A DNA stretch of 64,000 nt from Mariniphaga sp040772505 (GTDB taxonomy: Bacteria > Bacteroidota > Bacteroidia > Bacteroidales > Prolixibacteraceae): contig JAXGYA010000008.1 of assembly GCA_040772505.1 (NCBI GenBank), forward strand, positions 62,001 to 126,000, written 5' to 3'. Within the stretch, counting starts at the first letter, position 1. Each line of letters starts with the position of its first letter. Positions 35,510 to 44,510 of this stretch are shown piece by piece. A model generated the notes under the pieces. It was not told where the DNA came from and searched no databases. It was given only the letters and a program-made list of their open reading frames with translations. The translations under genes and the position numbers were made by a program.

Positions 35510-36637
35510 TTATTGGTATATAAAATATATTGTATTACTGTCATAGCTGGCTAAACCGTCATATTCTGCTTGTGTACCCGTCCAAAAGTTTTTAGTCATC
35601 ATTGTGCCTGCGCCATCCAATTTCAATTTATCGGCATTCGTATAATCATTTGATGATAACCCTTTGCCTGTTTCTTTATCAACTTTGGTATCTAAAACAA
35701 GTTGAACTGGAGTGCTTACTGGTTTGTCTAAGTCGGCAGTGTTGTCAATATTTGCTAAGCCAATATCTGCTTTGGTAAGGGTAATTTCTCCTCCTACATG
35801 CTCTACTCCATTTACTGAAACTGTTAAGCCATCAGCTCCTGCTTCACCCTGGATTCCCTGATCACCTTTATCACCTTTATCTCCCTGTGGCCCTTGTGGT
35901 CCTGGTGCCCCCTGATCGCCTTTTTCACCCTGAATACCCTGGTCACCCTGATCACCTTTATCGCCTTTTTCGCCCTGAATACCCTGGTCACCCTGATCAC
36001 CTTTATCGCCTTTTTCGCCTTTTTCGCCTTTGTCACCTTTATCACCTTTCAGTCCTTGTGGACCCATTAATCCCTGAACGCCCTCATCTCCTTTAACTCC
36101 CCTAACTCCCTGAATACCCCGGTCTCCTTTATCACCTTTGTCTCCCTTCGGGCCTTGTGGTCCTGGTGGGCCCTGATCACCTTTTTCGCCCTGAATTCCC
36201 TGGTCGCCCTTCAAAAGTGCTATCTGCGCCGCAGTAAGTGTTACTTCACCTGCAGTTTTAGCACGCAAAGCGTAGGGCACACTCAATAGTTGGCTTGTGC
36301 CGGTAATGATATAATTGGTACCACCCGTTGGATCAGTTTCAGTTTTAATAAAATATGGTCCGTTTGCCCAATCAATAGTATTAAAACCTGCTCCGCCTCC
36401 TATCTCTATACTTACCATACCGTTAGCATTTGTAAGTGGCGTTTGTGTTTCAGTGTAAACTACCGTACCTGTTGAAGATCCTTGCAAAACAGATATTTGC
36501 ATGCCAACGGTTTGACTTGTTAACAATTTGTTGCTTGCATCTCTGATTATGGCCTGATAACTCATTTTCTCAGGAGATTGAGCAAATACAGTTACTGTTA
36601 ATAGTAAGATTGCCAAAAATGTAAATATTTTTCTCAT
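35510..36637 (-). CDS. Secreted collagen-like protein with 42 Gly-X-Y triplets
   Basis: This 375-residue protein has a signal peptide (RKIFTFLAILLLTVTVFAQ). A globular N-domain (21-143, YQAIIRDASNKLLTSQTVGM and LSVPYALRAKTAG) precedes an uninterrupted collagen region at residues 144-269 rich in GDK, GDQ, GEK and GIQ. The C-domain resembles phage tail-fibre proteins (LSSNDYTNADKLKLDG and WTGTQAEYDGL ... NTIYFIY). It should form a trimeric triple helix or stalk on the cell surface or in the matrix. Charged K/D/E triplets suggest stability without hydroxyproline. It lies 13 bases after a small T9SS protein gene and 1 base before the FISUMP gene. Confidence 0.92.
   Translation of the reverse strand: MRKIFTFLAILLLTVTVFAQSPEKMSYQAIIRDASNKLLTSQTVGMQISVLQGSSTGTVVYTETQTPLTNANGMVSIEIGGGAGFNTIDWANGPYFIKTETDPTGGTNYIITGTSQLLSVPYALRAKTAGEVTLTAAQIALLKGDQGIQGEKGDQGPPGPQGPKGDKGDKGDRGIQGVRGVKGDEGVQGLMGPQGLKGDKGDKGEKGEKGDKGDQGDQGIQGEKGDKGDQGDQGIQGEKGDQGAPGPQGPQGDKGDKGDQGIQGEAGADGLTVSVNGVEHVGGEITLTKADIGLANIDNTADLDKPVSTPVQLVLDTKVDKETGKGLSSNDYTNADKLKLDGAGTMMTKNFWTGTQAEYDGLASYDSNTIYFIYQ
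35831..36208. repeat. Tandem 9-base collagen-coding repeat
   Basis: This stretch encodes 42 Gly-X-Y triplets. It includes near-identical blocks of 30-45 bases (for example two copies of the block for GEKGDKGDQGDQGIQ), so it is prone to length change by recombination or slippage in multiples of 9 bases. Confidence 0.9.
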
Positions 36638-36650
36638 GATCTATTCCTCC

Positions 36651-37235
36651 TTAATTTTTAATGATTTTAAATGTTTTTACCACGTTAAATTGCTTAGAGC
36701 CAACTTCGTTGTATTTCACGTGGTTACCTTCTTTATTTCCTTGAATAACTTTCACAAAATAGGTTGCCGGTACAAGATGGCTCATAACAACTCTTGCTTG
36801 ATTGCCTTCAATTTTCTCGCTTTGCAGAAGTTTTCCGGACATATCATACAGCTGAAAGTTTAAGTTTGGAATTTCAAACCCCTTAATTTCCAAAGTAAGA
36901 TAATCGGTAGTTGGGTTTGGGTATGCCGAAACTGAAAGATAGATGTCTTTGGCTTCTTCAAGTCCGGTTACTACTGAAATTTCATACGGTTGTTGTACTC
37001 CTTCGGCTACGGAGCCATTTGTACCATTATAGGTTTGGTAAACCATCTGTCCAACGGTATAGCTCACCGAACCACCGCTACCCAAAGCATTGCCTCCAGT
37101 GGCGTTAATGCTCTCTTGTGCATGTAATCCTGTTAGTCCTAGTCCTAACAGAAGAACGACACTAAATTTTAACCTGTTAAATAGTCTTGCTCCAACTTTA
37201 TTGGATTTAATAGAATAAATCTTTTTGTCTCTCAT
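36651..37235 (-). CDS. Small secreted protein with T9SS type A sorting domain
   Basis: This 194-residue protein has a signal peptide (about residues 20-40, ending GLHAQ). A short module SVSYTVGQMVYQTYNGTNGSVAEGVQQPYEI precedes a type IX C-terminal sorting domain (about 108-194: AYPNPTTDYLTLEI, LYDMSGKLLQ, PATYFVKV, KTFKIIK). The tail is interrupted by a 23-residue insertion before the last strand. It should cross the outer membrane by T9SS and be attached to the surface or released. It is the first gene of a set with the collagen-like and FISUMP genes (gap 13 bases). It may be a surface anchor or seed; this is inference. Confidence 0.85.
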   Translation of the reverse strand: MRDKKIYSIKSNKVGARLFNRLKFSVVLLLGLGLTGLHAQESINATGGNALGSGGSVSYTVGQMVYQTYNGTNGSVAEGVQQPYEISVVTGLEEAKDIYLSVSAYPNPTTDYLTLEIKGFEIPNLNFQLYDMSGKLLQSEKIEGNQARVVMSHLVPATYFVKVIQGNKEGNHVKYNEVGSKQFNVVKTFKIIKN

Positions 37236-37943
37236 TTCAACCTCCTTTTTTTTGGTTATGCTAATAATTAAAGCTCCTCACTTATATGATGTCCATTACT
37301 TGCGCATGTCAAATTCCATGATTGATTGTGCAGTTGATATTTAAATATCATGTTACCAAGCTGCTGTCAGATATTTTCGCCAATCAATCTTGCACATTCC
37401 CGAGGCTCTTTTGCCTCCGGCAATTTGCTTTCACGTTTTTTCAATGTCTGCATCATCTAAAACAGGTTATCTCCAAAACAGAATCTTCTTTAGCTTTCGC
37501 ATTCCATGCAAATTGTGTTGGCAAAACCGACGTAGCAATTTAACCCAAAACATCTGTTATTGTTCATTAAAAGATAAAAAATATTATCAGAAATATTCCC
37601 TGAAAAATTTCTGTTTTAAAGAGCATTGATCTTTGAAATTAAACAGAATTTTTAACATTTTTTAAGTTTGGGCTTTTTTTATTCAAAGTCTCTCTTTTTG
37701 ACAAGCTTTTTTCTGATTCGTGAAAAGCACCCTTCCCGCGTAGTTACACGTATATTAACAGACTTCATATAAAATTTGACGCATGGAATTTTATTATATC
37801 TATATTTAGTCTTATTATAAATTAAGGATCAGCACATTAAATAAGCCGAAATTAGCAAATAGTACACAATGCGGTATTGAATATTTTAGTATTTTTGCAC
37901 CAGAGATAAAACCACATTAATCATTTTTACATTATTTTCAACC
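37236..37943. other. 708-base divergent intergenic region
   Basis: It lies between the minus-strand T9SS/collagen gene set and the plus-strand beta-helix gene. It is AT-rich with long T runs. A hairpin GAGGC-TCTTTT-GCCTC lies at 37402-37417. A 73-codon frame at 37322-37543 has no recognisable features and is not called. A -7 element for the right-hand gene is listed separately. No RNA gene was recognised. Confidence 0.5.
37890..37897 (+). promoter_or_regulatory. -7 element upstream of the beta-helix gene
   Basis: TATTTTTG fits TAnnTTTG and lies 46 bases before the ATG at 37944. No -33 at proper distance was found. Confidence 0.4.
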
Positions 37944-40900
37944 ATGAGTACATTTAGGAATTATCCTCCCAATTCTCAGGGTGTGAGGTTTTTATATATA
38001 AGCAACACCCCATTAAGTAGAAAAATATTTTGTCTTCTATTTATCATATTTTTACTGTTTTCATCCATCGTCGGTAATGCAACAATCTACTATGTCAGCG
38101 CATCCGGAAATGACTCCAATACAGGAACAAGCACCGGGCAACCCTGGAAATCTTTGGCAAAAGTAAACAACTTTTCTCCCAAACCTGGCGATCAGATTTT
38201 ATTCAACAGGGGAGATGAGTGGATTGGAACTATTACTGTCTCAGCTTCGGGGTCGTCCGGAAATCCTGTTACTTATGGTGCTTACGGAACAGGGTCAAAA
38301 CCAAAAATTTATGGCTCAGAAGAGATAACAGGCTGGACGTTGCACTCCGGAAACATCTACAAAGCAAAGGTTAATTCACCTGTTGAACAGTTATTTGTTG
38401 ACAACTCAAGGGGCAGGTTGGCCCGGTATCCGAACAGCGGTTATTTTCTCACTACAAGCGTTCAAAATTCCACCCAATTTACAAGTAAGTACCTAAAAAG
38501 CGGTATTGATTATAATGGAGCTACATGGATTGGCAGGACTACTGCTTTTACCATATACAATAAAACAGTTACTGCTTCAAATTCCCAAACACTAACATTG
38601 GAATCTCAGCCTACTTATGGCTTAGGTGTTAATAAAGGTTTCTTCTTAGCCAATAAACTGGAATTTCTGGATCAGGCAGGTGAGTGGTACTATGATGCAT
38701 CAACAAAAACCGTCTATCTCTGGGCGCCTAATAATGATTCTCCGGCCAATTATAAAGTAAGAGGCTCAACAATTAAATACGGGGTCAGCATTTCAAATAA
38801 AAACAATGTTATAGTTAAAGATCTGGAAATACTGCATAGCTCGGAAACCGGTATTTACATCACCCGAAGTAATTACATAACCATCGATAATAACAGAATT
38901 ATAAGTCCTGATTTATTTGGTATTCTGATACCTGATAATTACAACCCGATAACGATTACTAATAATTATATCTATCAGGCTGGCGGTGGAATCAGGTGTT
39001 TTGGTACATCAGCAATTATTACGGATAATACGATTGAAGATACCGGGCTACTGGAAAACATTAATAAAACAGTTTTCACACACGACAATTACGCTACTGC
39101 CATTTATTCGCGAAACAATTATCCAACAATTACCTACAACCGCATAATTAATGCAGGATATGGTGGAATTAACTGGAAAGGTCGTAACGGTATTATAAAA
39201 TACAACTACGTTAACGGGGCCTGCCAAACACTTGATGATGGAGGGGGAATATACACCTATAATAGTAAAACCCCTACTGCCTCTGCCGGTTCGGAAGTCA
39301 TGTATAATATAGTTTTAAATGTGCATGGAAACAGGGTGGGATACACTGACAGCTACGACCCGGGATACGGCATTTATATGGATAATGAAACTACGGATGT
39401 TTTGGTGAAGTATAACACAGTAGGCTACGTTAGCTGTGCCCTTTATATACATGATGCCGGAAACGTTATTTTGCAATCCAATACCATTTTTGATGCGCTG
39501 CTGGGATGCAGGGCTTCCGGAGAATATTCAGATAGTTACTTATATGATAATATCTTTTATGCAGTAGATAGAGATGGTGATTTTACCTGGTGGAATAACC
39601 ATCATCAAGTATTTCACGTAAGAGACGCATCGTCACCTATTTACGATAACAACAAATATTATAACCCACACCAGACAAAGGTGTTTCGGGCAGGAGTTAG
39701 ACAAAATTTTGCAGAATGGAAATCTGCCTCCGGGCAGGATAAGAATTCAACTTTTGTGGGTTCTCCACTTGCCGAAGGAGAAACAGAACAGCTGTTTTAC
39801 AACGATACAAAACAAAAGAAAACTATCAATCTCGGAAGCTCTGTGTACAGGGATTTAGATGGAAAACAGGTTTCGGAATCTTTTACACTACAGCCTTTTA
39901 CTTCAAAAATTCTTATTAAAACAAAATCTGAAAATAATAGCAGTAACCAGGCCCCGGTAATTTTGGATCAGTCTTTCAATATTTATGCCCCAAAACCAAC
40001 TAATAAATTAATTGGGCAAGTTGTAGCAGAAGCCCCTGGTGATAAACAAATACTAAGATATTCAATTATTCATGGAAATGAAGAGGAATTATTTGTACTC
40101 AATTCAGCTACAGGTGAAATCTATACCAATATGGACTTAAAGTCATCCGTGAATCAATCCATTGCTCTGGTAGTCGAAGTTACAGACAATGATGTTAATC
40201 CTTTGTCTGCAACTGCCTCCGTTACTGTGAATATTATCGGAATTGAGGATAATCAAAACTCTGATATCTCCCCTCCTGTAATCTCTTTATTCACCATTCC
40301 ATCAACTTATGCATCTTTAACAATTCCCATATTAACATTCACTGCTACAGACAATTTTGCTGTTACAGGATATAAATTAACAGAAACACCATTAGCACCA
40401 ATGGGCAGTGATACTGGCTGGAAAACTTCTGCTCCCGAATCCTATACTTTTTCACAAAGTGGTATTAATACCCTTTATGCCTGGACGAAGGATGCTGCAG
40501 GAAATATATCGAATTCAGTTTATGCTTCAGTGACCATTACATTGACCGGAAAAATTACAGAACATGTAACTATATGCGAAGGTGAAGAGTACTTGGGATG
40601 GACAGAAGCAGGAGTGTATGAGCGAGTTTTAACCAATGGCAGTGTCATTCAAAGCAAAAAAGAGAACCAAATTCCAAATTACGATTTCAGCAATGGAACC
40701 GATGGTTGGAAAACATGGGGAGCCACAGGATATAGCATGAACCTGAGGACAAACAACCAGGATTATATATCTTCCCCGGCAAGTATGCAGGCCACCTGCA
40801 CTTCCAACGGAACATCGAATTCCTCCCTTCAACTAATAACCGGAGGGGCAATATCCATTGAATCCGGGAAGAAATATGAACTCTCTTTTTATGCCAAAGC

Positions 40901-41651
40901 CACAGTAAAGTTCAACATCGGCAAACTTTATATCCATCAGGGAAGCTCTCCGTGGACTAAATACGGCGCATTCGACGAGTTGAGCCCAAAAATATCCACC
41001 AACTGGGAACAGCATAAAATCAAGTTTACGGCAACACATTCTGCCGTTGATGCGCAGTTACGGTTCTACCTTGGCAACAGTCTTCCCGCAGGCCACTCAT
41101 TGTTTTTAGATGATGTCTCTTTGGCTGAGATTACAGAAGATGTAGTTCAGGTTAACCAGGTGATTATTACTCATTTAACAGTAACTCCCACCCAATACTA
41201 TACCGAAGATATTACAATTACTGAAGGTGAGAATTATATGGGCTGGACAGAGGCAGGCATATATGAACGAACACTGGAATCTGATGCAGGATGCAACACC
41301 ATTGTTACTACCAACCTCTTTGTCATTTTACTCTCAGAAACATCGGAGAATGACACTTTGAAAGATGGCAAAACGGATGTTACTACTTCAGCATCAAACT
41401 ATCAGACGACCGAAGTCAATGATTTTATACTTTATCCAAACCCGGCACGGTCATACATTAATATTAGTTACACATTACAACCTGAAGATACAAAAATTGA
41501 AATATTAGATGTAAATGGACGAACCATTTACAATCAAAAAGCAGAATCTGTTTTAAACAGAATTAATACGAATCAACTGCCTTCAGGATTATATTACCTG
41601 AGATCTGTACAAGGGCAAAAACAAAAGGTTAAAAAATTCATTATTGAATAA
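37944..41651 (+). CDS. Multidomain T9SS-secreted right-handed beta-helix protein with CBM-like domain
   Basis: This 1235-residue secreted protein has a signal segment (about 28-47) after a long N-region. It then has a right-handed parallel beta-helix (about 48-650) beginning YYVSASGNDSNTGTSTGQPWKSL, as in polysaccharide lyases and NosD-like proteins. A cadherin-like domain (about 675-780), an Ig-like domain (785-870), and two copies of an EGExYxGWTEAGxYER repeat (879 and 1094) follow. A jelly-roll CBM_4_9-like domain (908-1070; NYDFSNGTDGWKTWGATG ... LFLDDVSLAEI) sits between the two repeats. The T9SS tail is YPNPARSYINISY ... KVKKFIIE. It abuts the exopolysaccharide operon, so it may cleave, bind or shape that polymer. 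Catalysis is not proven. Confidence 0.85.
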   Translation: MSTFRNYPPNSQGVRFLYISNTPLSRKIFCLLFIIFLLFSSIVGNATIYYVSASGNDSNTGTSTGQPWKSLAKVNNFSPKPGDQILFNRGDEWIGTITVSASGSSGNPVTYGAYGTGSKPKIYGSEEITGWTLHSGNIYKAKVNSPVEQLFVDNSRGRLARYPNSGYFLTTSVQNSTQFTSKYLKSGIDYNGATWIGRTTAFTIYNKTVTASNSQTLTLESQPTYGLGVNKGFFLANKLEFLDQAGEWYYDASTKTVYLWAPNNDSPANYKVRGSTIKYGVSISNKNNVIVKDLEILHSSETGIYITRSNYITIDNNRIISPDLFGILIPDNYNPITITNNYIYQAGGGIRCFGTSAIITDNTIEDTGLLENINKTVFTHDNYATAIYSRNNYPTITYNRIINAGYGGINWKGRNGIIKYNYVNGACQTLDDGGGIYTYNSKTPTASAGSEVMYNIVLNVHGNRVGYTDSYDPGYGIYMDNETTDVLVKYNTVGYVSCALYIHDAGNVILQSNTIFDALLGCRASGEYSDSYLYDNIFYAVDRDGDFTWWNNHHQVFHVRDASSPIYDNNKYYNPHQTKVFRAGVRQNFAEWKSASGQDKNSTFVGSPLAEGETEQLFYNDTKQKKTINLGSSVYRDLDGKQVSESFTLQPFTSKILIKTKSENNSSNQAPVILDQSFNIYAPKPTNKLIGQVVAEAPGDKQILRYSIIHGNEEELFVLNSATGEIYTNMDLKSSVNQSIALVVEVTDNDVNPLSATASVTVNIIGIEDNQNSDISPPVISLFTIPSTYASLTIPILTFTATDNFAVTGYKLTETPLAPMGSDTGWKTSAPESYTFSQSGINTLYAWTKDAAGNISNSVYASVTITLTGKITEHVTICEGEEYLGWTEAGVYERVLTNGSVIQSKKENQIPNYDFSNGTDGWKTWGATGYSMNLRTNNQDYISSPASMQATCTSNGTSNSSLQLITGGAISIESGKKYELSFYAKATVKFNIGKLYIHQGSSPWTKYGAFDELSPKISTNWEQHKIKFTATHSAVDAQLRFYLGNSLPAGHSLFLDDVSLAEITEDVVQVNQVIITHLTVTPTQYYTEDITITEGENYMGWTEAGIYERTLESDAGCNTIVTTNLFVILLSETSENDTLKDGKTDVTTSASNYQTTEVNDFILYPNPARSYINISYTLQPEDTKIEILDVNGRTIYNQKAESVLNRINTNQLPSGLYYLRSVQGQKQKVKKFIIE

Positions 41652-41663
41652 AAATGGAACTTC

Positions 41664-41697
41664 AAAAAACTCACTGCTTAGTCCGGTGAGTTTTTTT
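41664..41697. terminator. Bidirectional intrinsic terminator
   Basis: ACTCAC (41669-41674) pairs with GTGAGT (41686-41691), extended by A5 on the left and T5 or more on the right (about 11 base pairs, 11-base loop). A- and T-runs flank both sides. It can end both the plus-strand beta-helix gene and the minus-strand exopolysaccharide operon, whose last gene stops at 41704. Confidence 0.85.
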
Positions 41698-41703
41698 GCT
41701 TTA

Positions 41704-42072
41704 TCACTGTGTCTTAATATTATTTTGTTGTTTCTGATTATCGGTAATTATTTTATAAATTTTTTCCCACTCAGGAATTCCCAGGATATTTCTGTCATCA
41801 ATATAGATATCAGCAAAGATTTTCCTGCTATAGGTATTATCAAATTCCTCTCCTTCAAAGTTATTATTGACAGCATGGAATTTTAATCCACGCTTTTCAC
41901 AGAATTCAATGGCTTTTTCCAATTCTTTCCCTGAACGGTATGTCCATAAAATTAGTTTATGCCCTTTTTCCTGGAAAAGTTTTAGGGTTTTTATCGCATA
42001 GGGTATCTCTTTCCCAATATCAGGATACTTATGCTTCACAATTGTTCCATCGAAATCTACAGCTATAATCAT
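41704..42072 (-). CDS. Small HAD-superfamily phosphatase-like protein
   Basis: This 122-residue protein has HAD motif I VDFDGTIV (5-12), motif II LILWTYRSG (40-48) and a C-terminal acidic ADIYIDDRN (motif IV, 87-95). There is no cap domain. It resembles capless HAD proteins found as the last gene in Bacteroidota polysaccharide operons. It may dephosphorylate a sugar phosphate or a polymer intermediate. It lies 60 bases downstream of wzc and just before the shared terminator. Confidence 0.83.
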   Translation of the reverse strand: MIIAVDFDGTIVKHKYPDIGKEIPYAIKTLKLFQEKGHKLILWTYRSGKELEKAIEFCEKRGLKFHAVNNNFEGEEFDNTYSRKIFADIYIDDRNILGIPEWEKIYKIITDNQKQQNNIKTQ

Positions 42073-42131
42073 AAAAATTTACAATTTTCTGGTTAAACAA
42101 TTATTTTTTAATTTTCTATACAATTTGGATA

Positions 42132-44486
42132 TTAAGAATCTCTAATTTTATGTCTGTACTCGCCATAACCCTTTTTCCAATATTTTTTACCATACCCATA
42201 TCCTCTGTCGGGTGCTTCGTTTATAACAATTGCCGCACGTTCGATTCTATTAAAATCTACCATTTTATTAATCTGCTTGATTTGTTCTTTGTGACTAAAG
42301 TTAATCCGCAAAACAAACAGGCTTATATCTGCAAACTTGCTTATTGTAATTACATCCGGAACCAATAACAGAGGTGCATTGTCAACAATAACATAATCGA
42401 ACATTTTCCGCACCTTTTCAAATAAATACTCAAATTTAATATTGTCGAATAAATCGGAAGGGTTTGAAGGTACGGGACCGGACTGAATAAAGTATAAGTC
42501 AGGAATTGTGGTTGACGAAATTATCTCTTCAATACCAAGCTCGTCTAACAGATAATTACTTAATCCAAAAGACTTCTTGATATTTAGAAATTTATGCAAT
42601 GTTGGATTGTGTAGGTCAGCACCGATGAGCAATACTTTATTATTGGATTTTGTTAGAATTGCAGAAAAATTAGATGAAATAAAAGATTTTCCTTCTCCCG
42701 GTATTAACGAATTTATCGATATCACTTTAGACCCCGGTTGTTCCAGAATGGCACTTATATTTGATTTTATTCCTCTGAATGACTCTGCAATTCCGGACCG
42801 CGGATAATGAATGACCGGTAATAGTTCTTTATATTTATGCTGGATTATACCTTCCAGTACCGGAATAGTGCTCCATTTTTCAACTTCTTCCCTGGTTTCT
42901 AACCTTACATTAAAAAAATTCATTAATGTAATGATAATGAAAGGTAAAGTTAGGCCTGCAAGAATCCCTGCCCCCAAACTTTTCATCATACTTGGGCCTA
43001 CTTTTTTAGCAGCTTCCGCTATTGCAGAATCAATGACCTGAACTTGCGGAGCAATAGATGCTTTTGTGATGGAAACTTCAGCCTTTTTTTGAAGCATATA
43101 GGTATAAAGTTCGTTGTTCAGGTCAAACTCCCTTTGAATACTAATCAGATTTCTTTCTGTTTCAGGCAGTCTTCTTATCCTGGTTTGAATTTCATTGTAA
43201 CGTTCTTGCATACTTTCCATTTTGGATTTAGTTACTCTCAACTGATTTTTTAGAGATTCCTCTAACCCGTCTCGTGCAATTTTGATATCTTTTTCGAGCA
43301 TAATATAACTTGGGTTTTTATCCTGTACGCTATAAGAAAGTTGTTCACGTCTTGAATAAAGTTCTGATAATTTCGACAACATTTCGCTTAAATCCGGATC
43401 CTTGATCCCAATTACTGACGGATTGACCATGTCTCCAAACTTTCTGGAGTCATCAAGATATTTCTCAAGCTCCGTATAGTAATCAATTTGGAGTTGGGTT
43501 AAGTATTGCTCGTTTTCAATTTCTTCCAGTTTTGAATAAATGAGCTGGGCTTCCTGTCCAAGGTTCATAACCTGATTGTTTCTTCGAAAATTACTGAATT
43601 CCTCTTCTGCTGTGCCAAGAGTTTCTTTAATCCTGGACAACTGAGAATCAATAAACTGCATAGATTTCTCAGAGTTATGGAATTTGTTTTCCATTCCAAA
43701 ACCAATAAAAACATTAGTGAGTTCATTGATAAAATCCACCTCTTTATGTATATTTTCACCATGTATTCGAATTGAAATCAGATCAGAGTTAAGATCCTCC
43801 AATTCAATTTGTGTTTTCTGCATGTAATGACTGGTTAACCAATGCAGGTTATTAAATCTTAAAATATAAGTTTTATCAATTTCCCCCAATCCACGTTTAA
43901 GCGTAAAATTGAAAAATTCATTATTAAATGGTTCTCCAAAATTTCCTGTTTTTTCAAAATCAATTGTTTGAATGTATCCATTTGTGGTTGTTTCTCCTTT
44001 TGCCTCTACTTTGTAACTTTTACCATTTAAAGTGACTATTTTAAGGAAAACATTTTCTGCGTTTTTCGCTAATGGTGGAACTATTAATTCAAAAGGTTCA
44101 TAGTTATACAATTCCGCATTGTACAAAAGCTCTTCCCTGAACCAGGATGTTTGCCAGTTGAGGTTGTCAAGGGCTTTCCTGAACAGGGTATATGACTTCA
44201 ATATTCCAAGCTGGTTTTCAATGCCTGCTCTTTTACCCAAACCAAGCATAGGATTTTGTAAATTAAAGACATAACCTAAAGAATTTTCTTCACTTTTAAT
44301 TAAAATCCGGCTCTTAACCTCAAATGTGTTGGGTGAGTTTTTATAATAAAAAAAACCAATTGCTCCCCCTAACAGACACAACAGCAAGAATAGAGGCCAC
44401 TTCCTCAAATATTTGAGGAATACATTTTTTGCCTCCTTTTTTTCCTGAGACTCAATTAAACTGATAATTTCATTTATTTTTTCCAT
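42132..44486 (-). CDS. Wzc-type polysaccharide co-polymerase / bacterial tyrosine kinase
   Basis: This 784-residue inner-membrane protein controls chain length and export. It has a Wzz-like N-terminal membrane helix (about 31-48), a long periplasmic coiled coil (about 270-480), a second helix (about 505-525) and a cytoplasmic kinase. Walker A is SLIPGEGKS (near 598) and Walker B is YVIVDNAP. The tail holds a tyrosine cluster (RGYGYGKKYWKKGYGEY). The Walker A' motif reads LLIGADLHNP, where bacterial tyrosine kinases normally have DxDxR. The first Asp and the Arg are replaced, so kinase activity may be altered. It lies 24 bases downstream of wza. Confidence 0.92.
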   Translation of the reverse strand: MEKINEIISLIESQEKKEAKNVFLKYLRKWPLFLLLCLLGGAIGFFYYKNSPNTFEVKSRILIKSEENSLGYVFNLQNPMLGLGKRAGIENQLGILKSYTLFRKALDNLNWQTSWFREELLYNAELYNYEPFELIVPPLAKNAENVFLKIVTLNGKSYKVEAKGETTTNGYIQTIDFEKTGNFGEPFNNEFFNFTLKRGLGEIDKTYILRFNNLHWLTSHYMQKTQIELEDLNSDLISIRIHGENIHKEVDFINELTNVFIGFGMENKFHNSEKSMQFIDSQLSRIKETLGTAEEEFSNFRRNNQVMNLGQEAQLIYSKLEEIENEQYLTQLQIDYYTELEKYLDDSRKFGDMVNPSVIGIKDPDLSEMLSKLSELYSRREQLSYSVQDKNPSYIMLEKDIKIARDGLEESLKNQLRVTKSKMESMQERYNEIQTRIRRLPETERNLISIQREFDLNNELYTYMLQKKAEVSITKASIAPQVQVIDSAIAEAAKKVGPSMMKSLGAGILAGLTLPFIIITLMNFFNVRLETREEVEKWSTIPVLEGIIQHKYKELLPVIHYPRSGIAESFRGIKSNISAILEQPGSKVISINSLIPGEGKSFISSNFSAILTKSNNKVLLIGADLHNPTLHKFLNIKKSFGLSNYLLDELGIEEIISSTTIPDLYFIQSGPVPSNPSDLFDNIKFEYLFEKVRKMFDYVIVDNAPLLLVPDVITISKFADISLFVLRINFSHKEQIKQINKMVDFNRIERAAIVINEAPDRGYGYGKKYWKKGYGEYRHKIRDS

Positions 44487-44510
44487 GTAATCAATTTCTG
44501 ATCTTAAAAA

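Noticed and set aside
35824..36096. Long open frames antisense or frame-shifted to the collagen region, and a CRISPR-like look of the repeats
   Set aside because: They arise from the 9-base periodicity of the Gly-X-Y codons; there are no unique spacers of constant length.
37322..37543. 73-codon plus-strand frame in the 708-base intergenic region
   Set aside because: Its composition (Phe, His and Cys rich) is not protein-like for this genome and no start context or family was seen.
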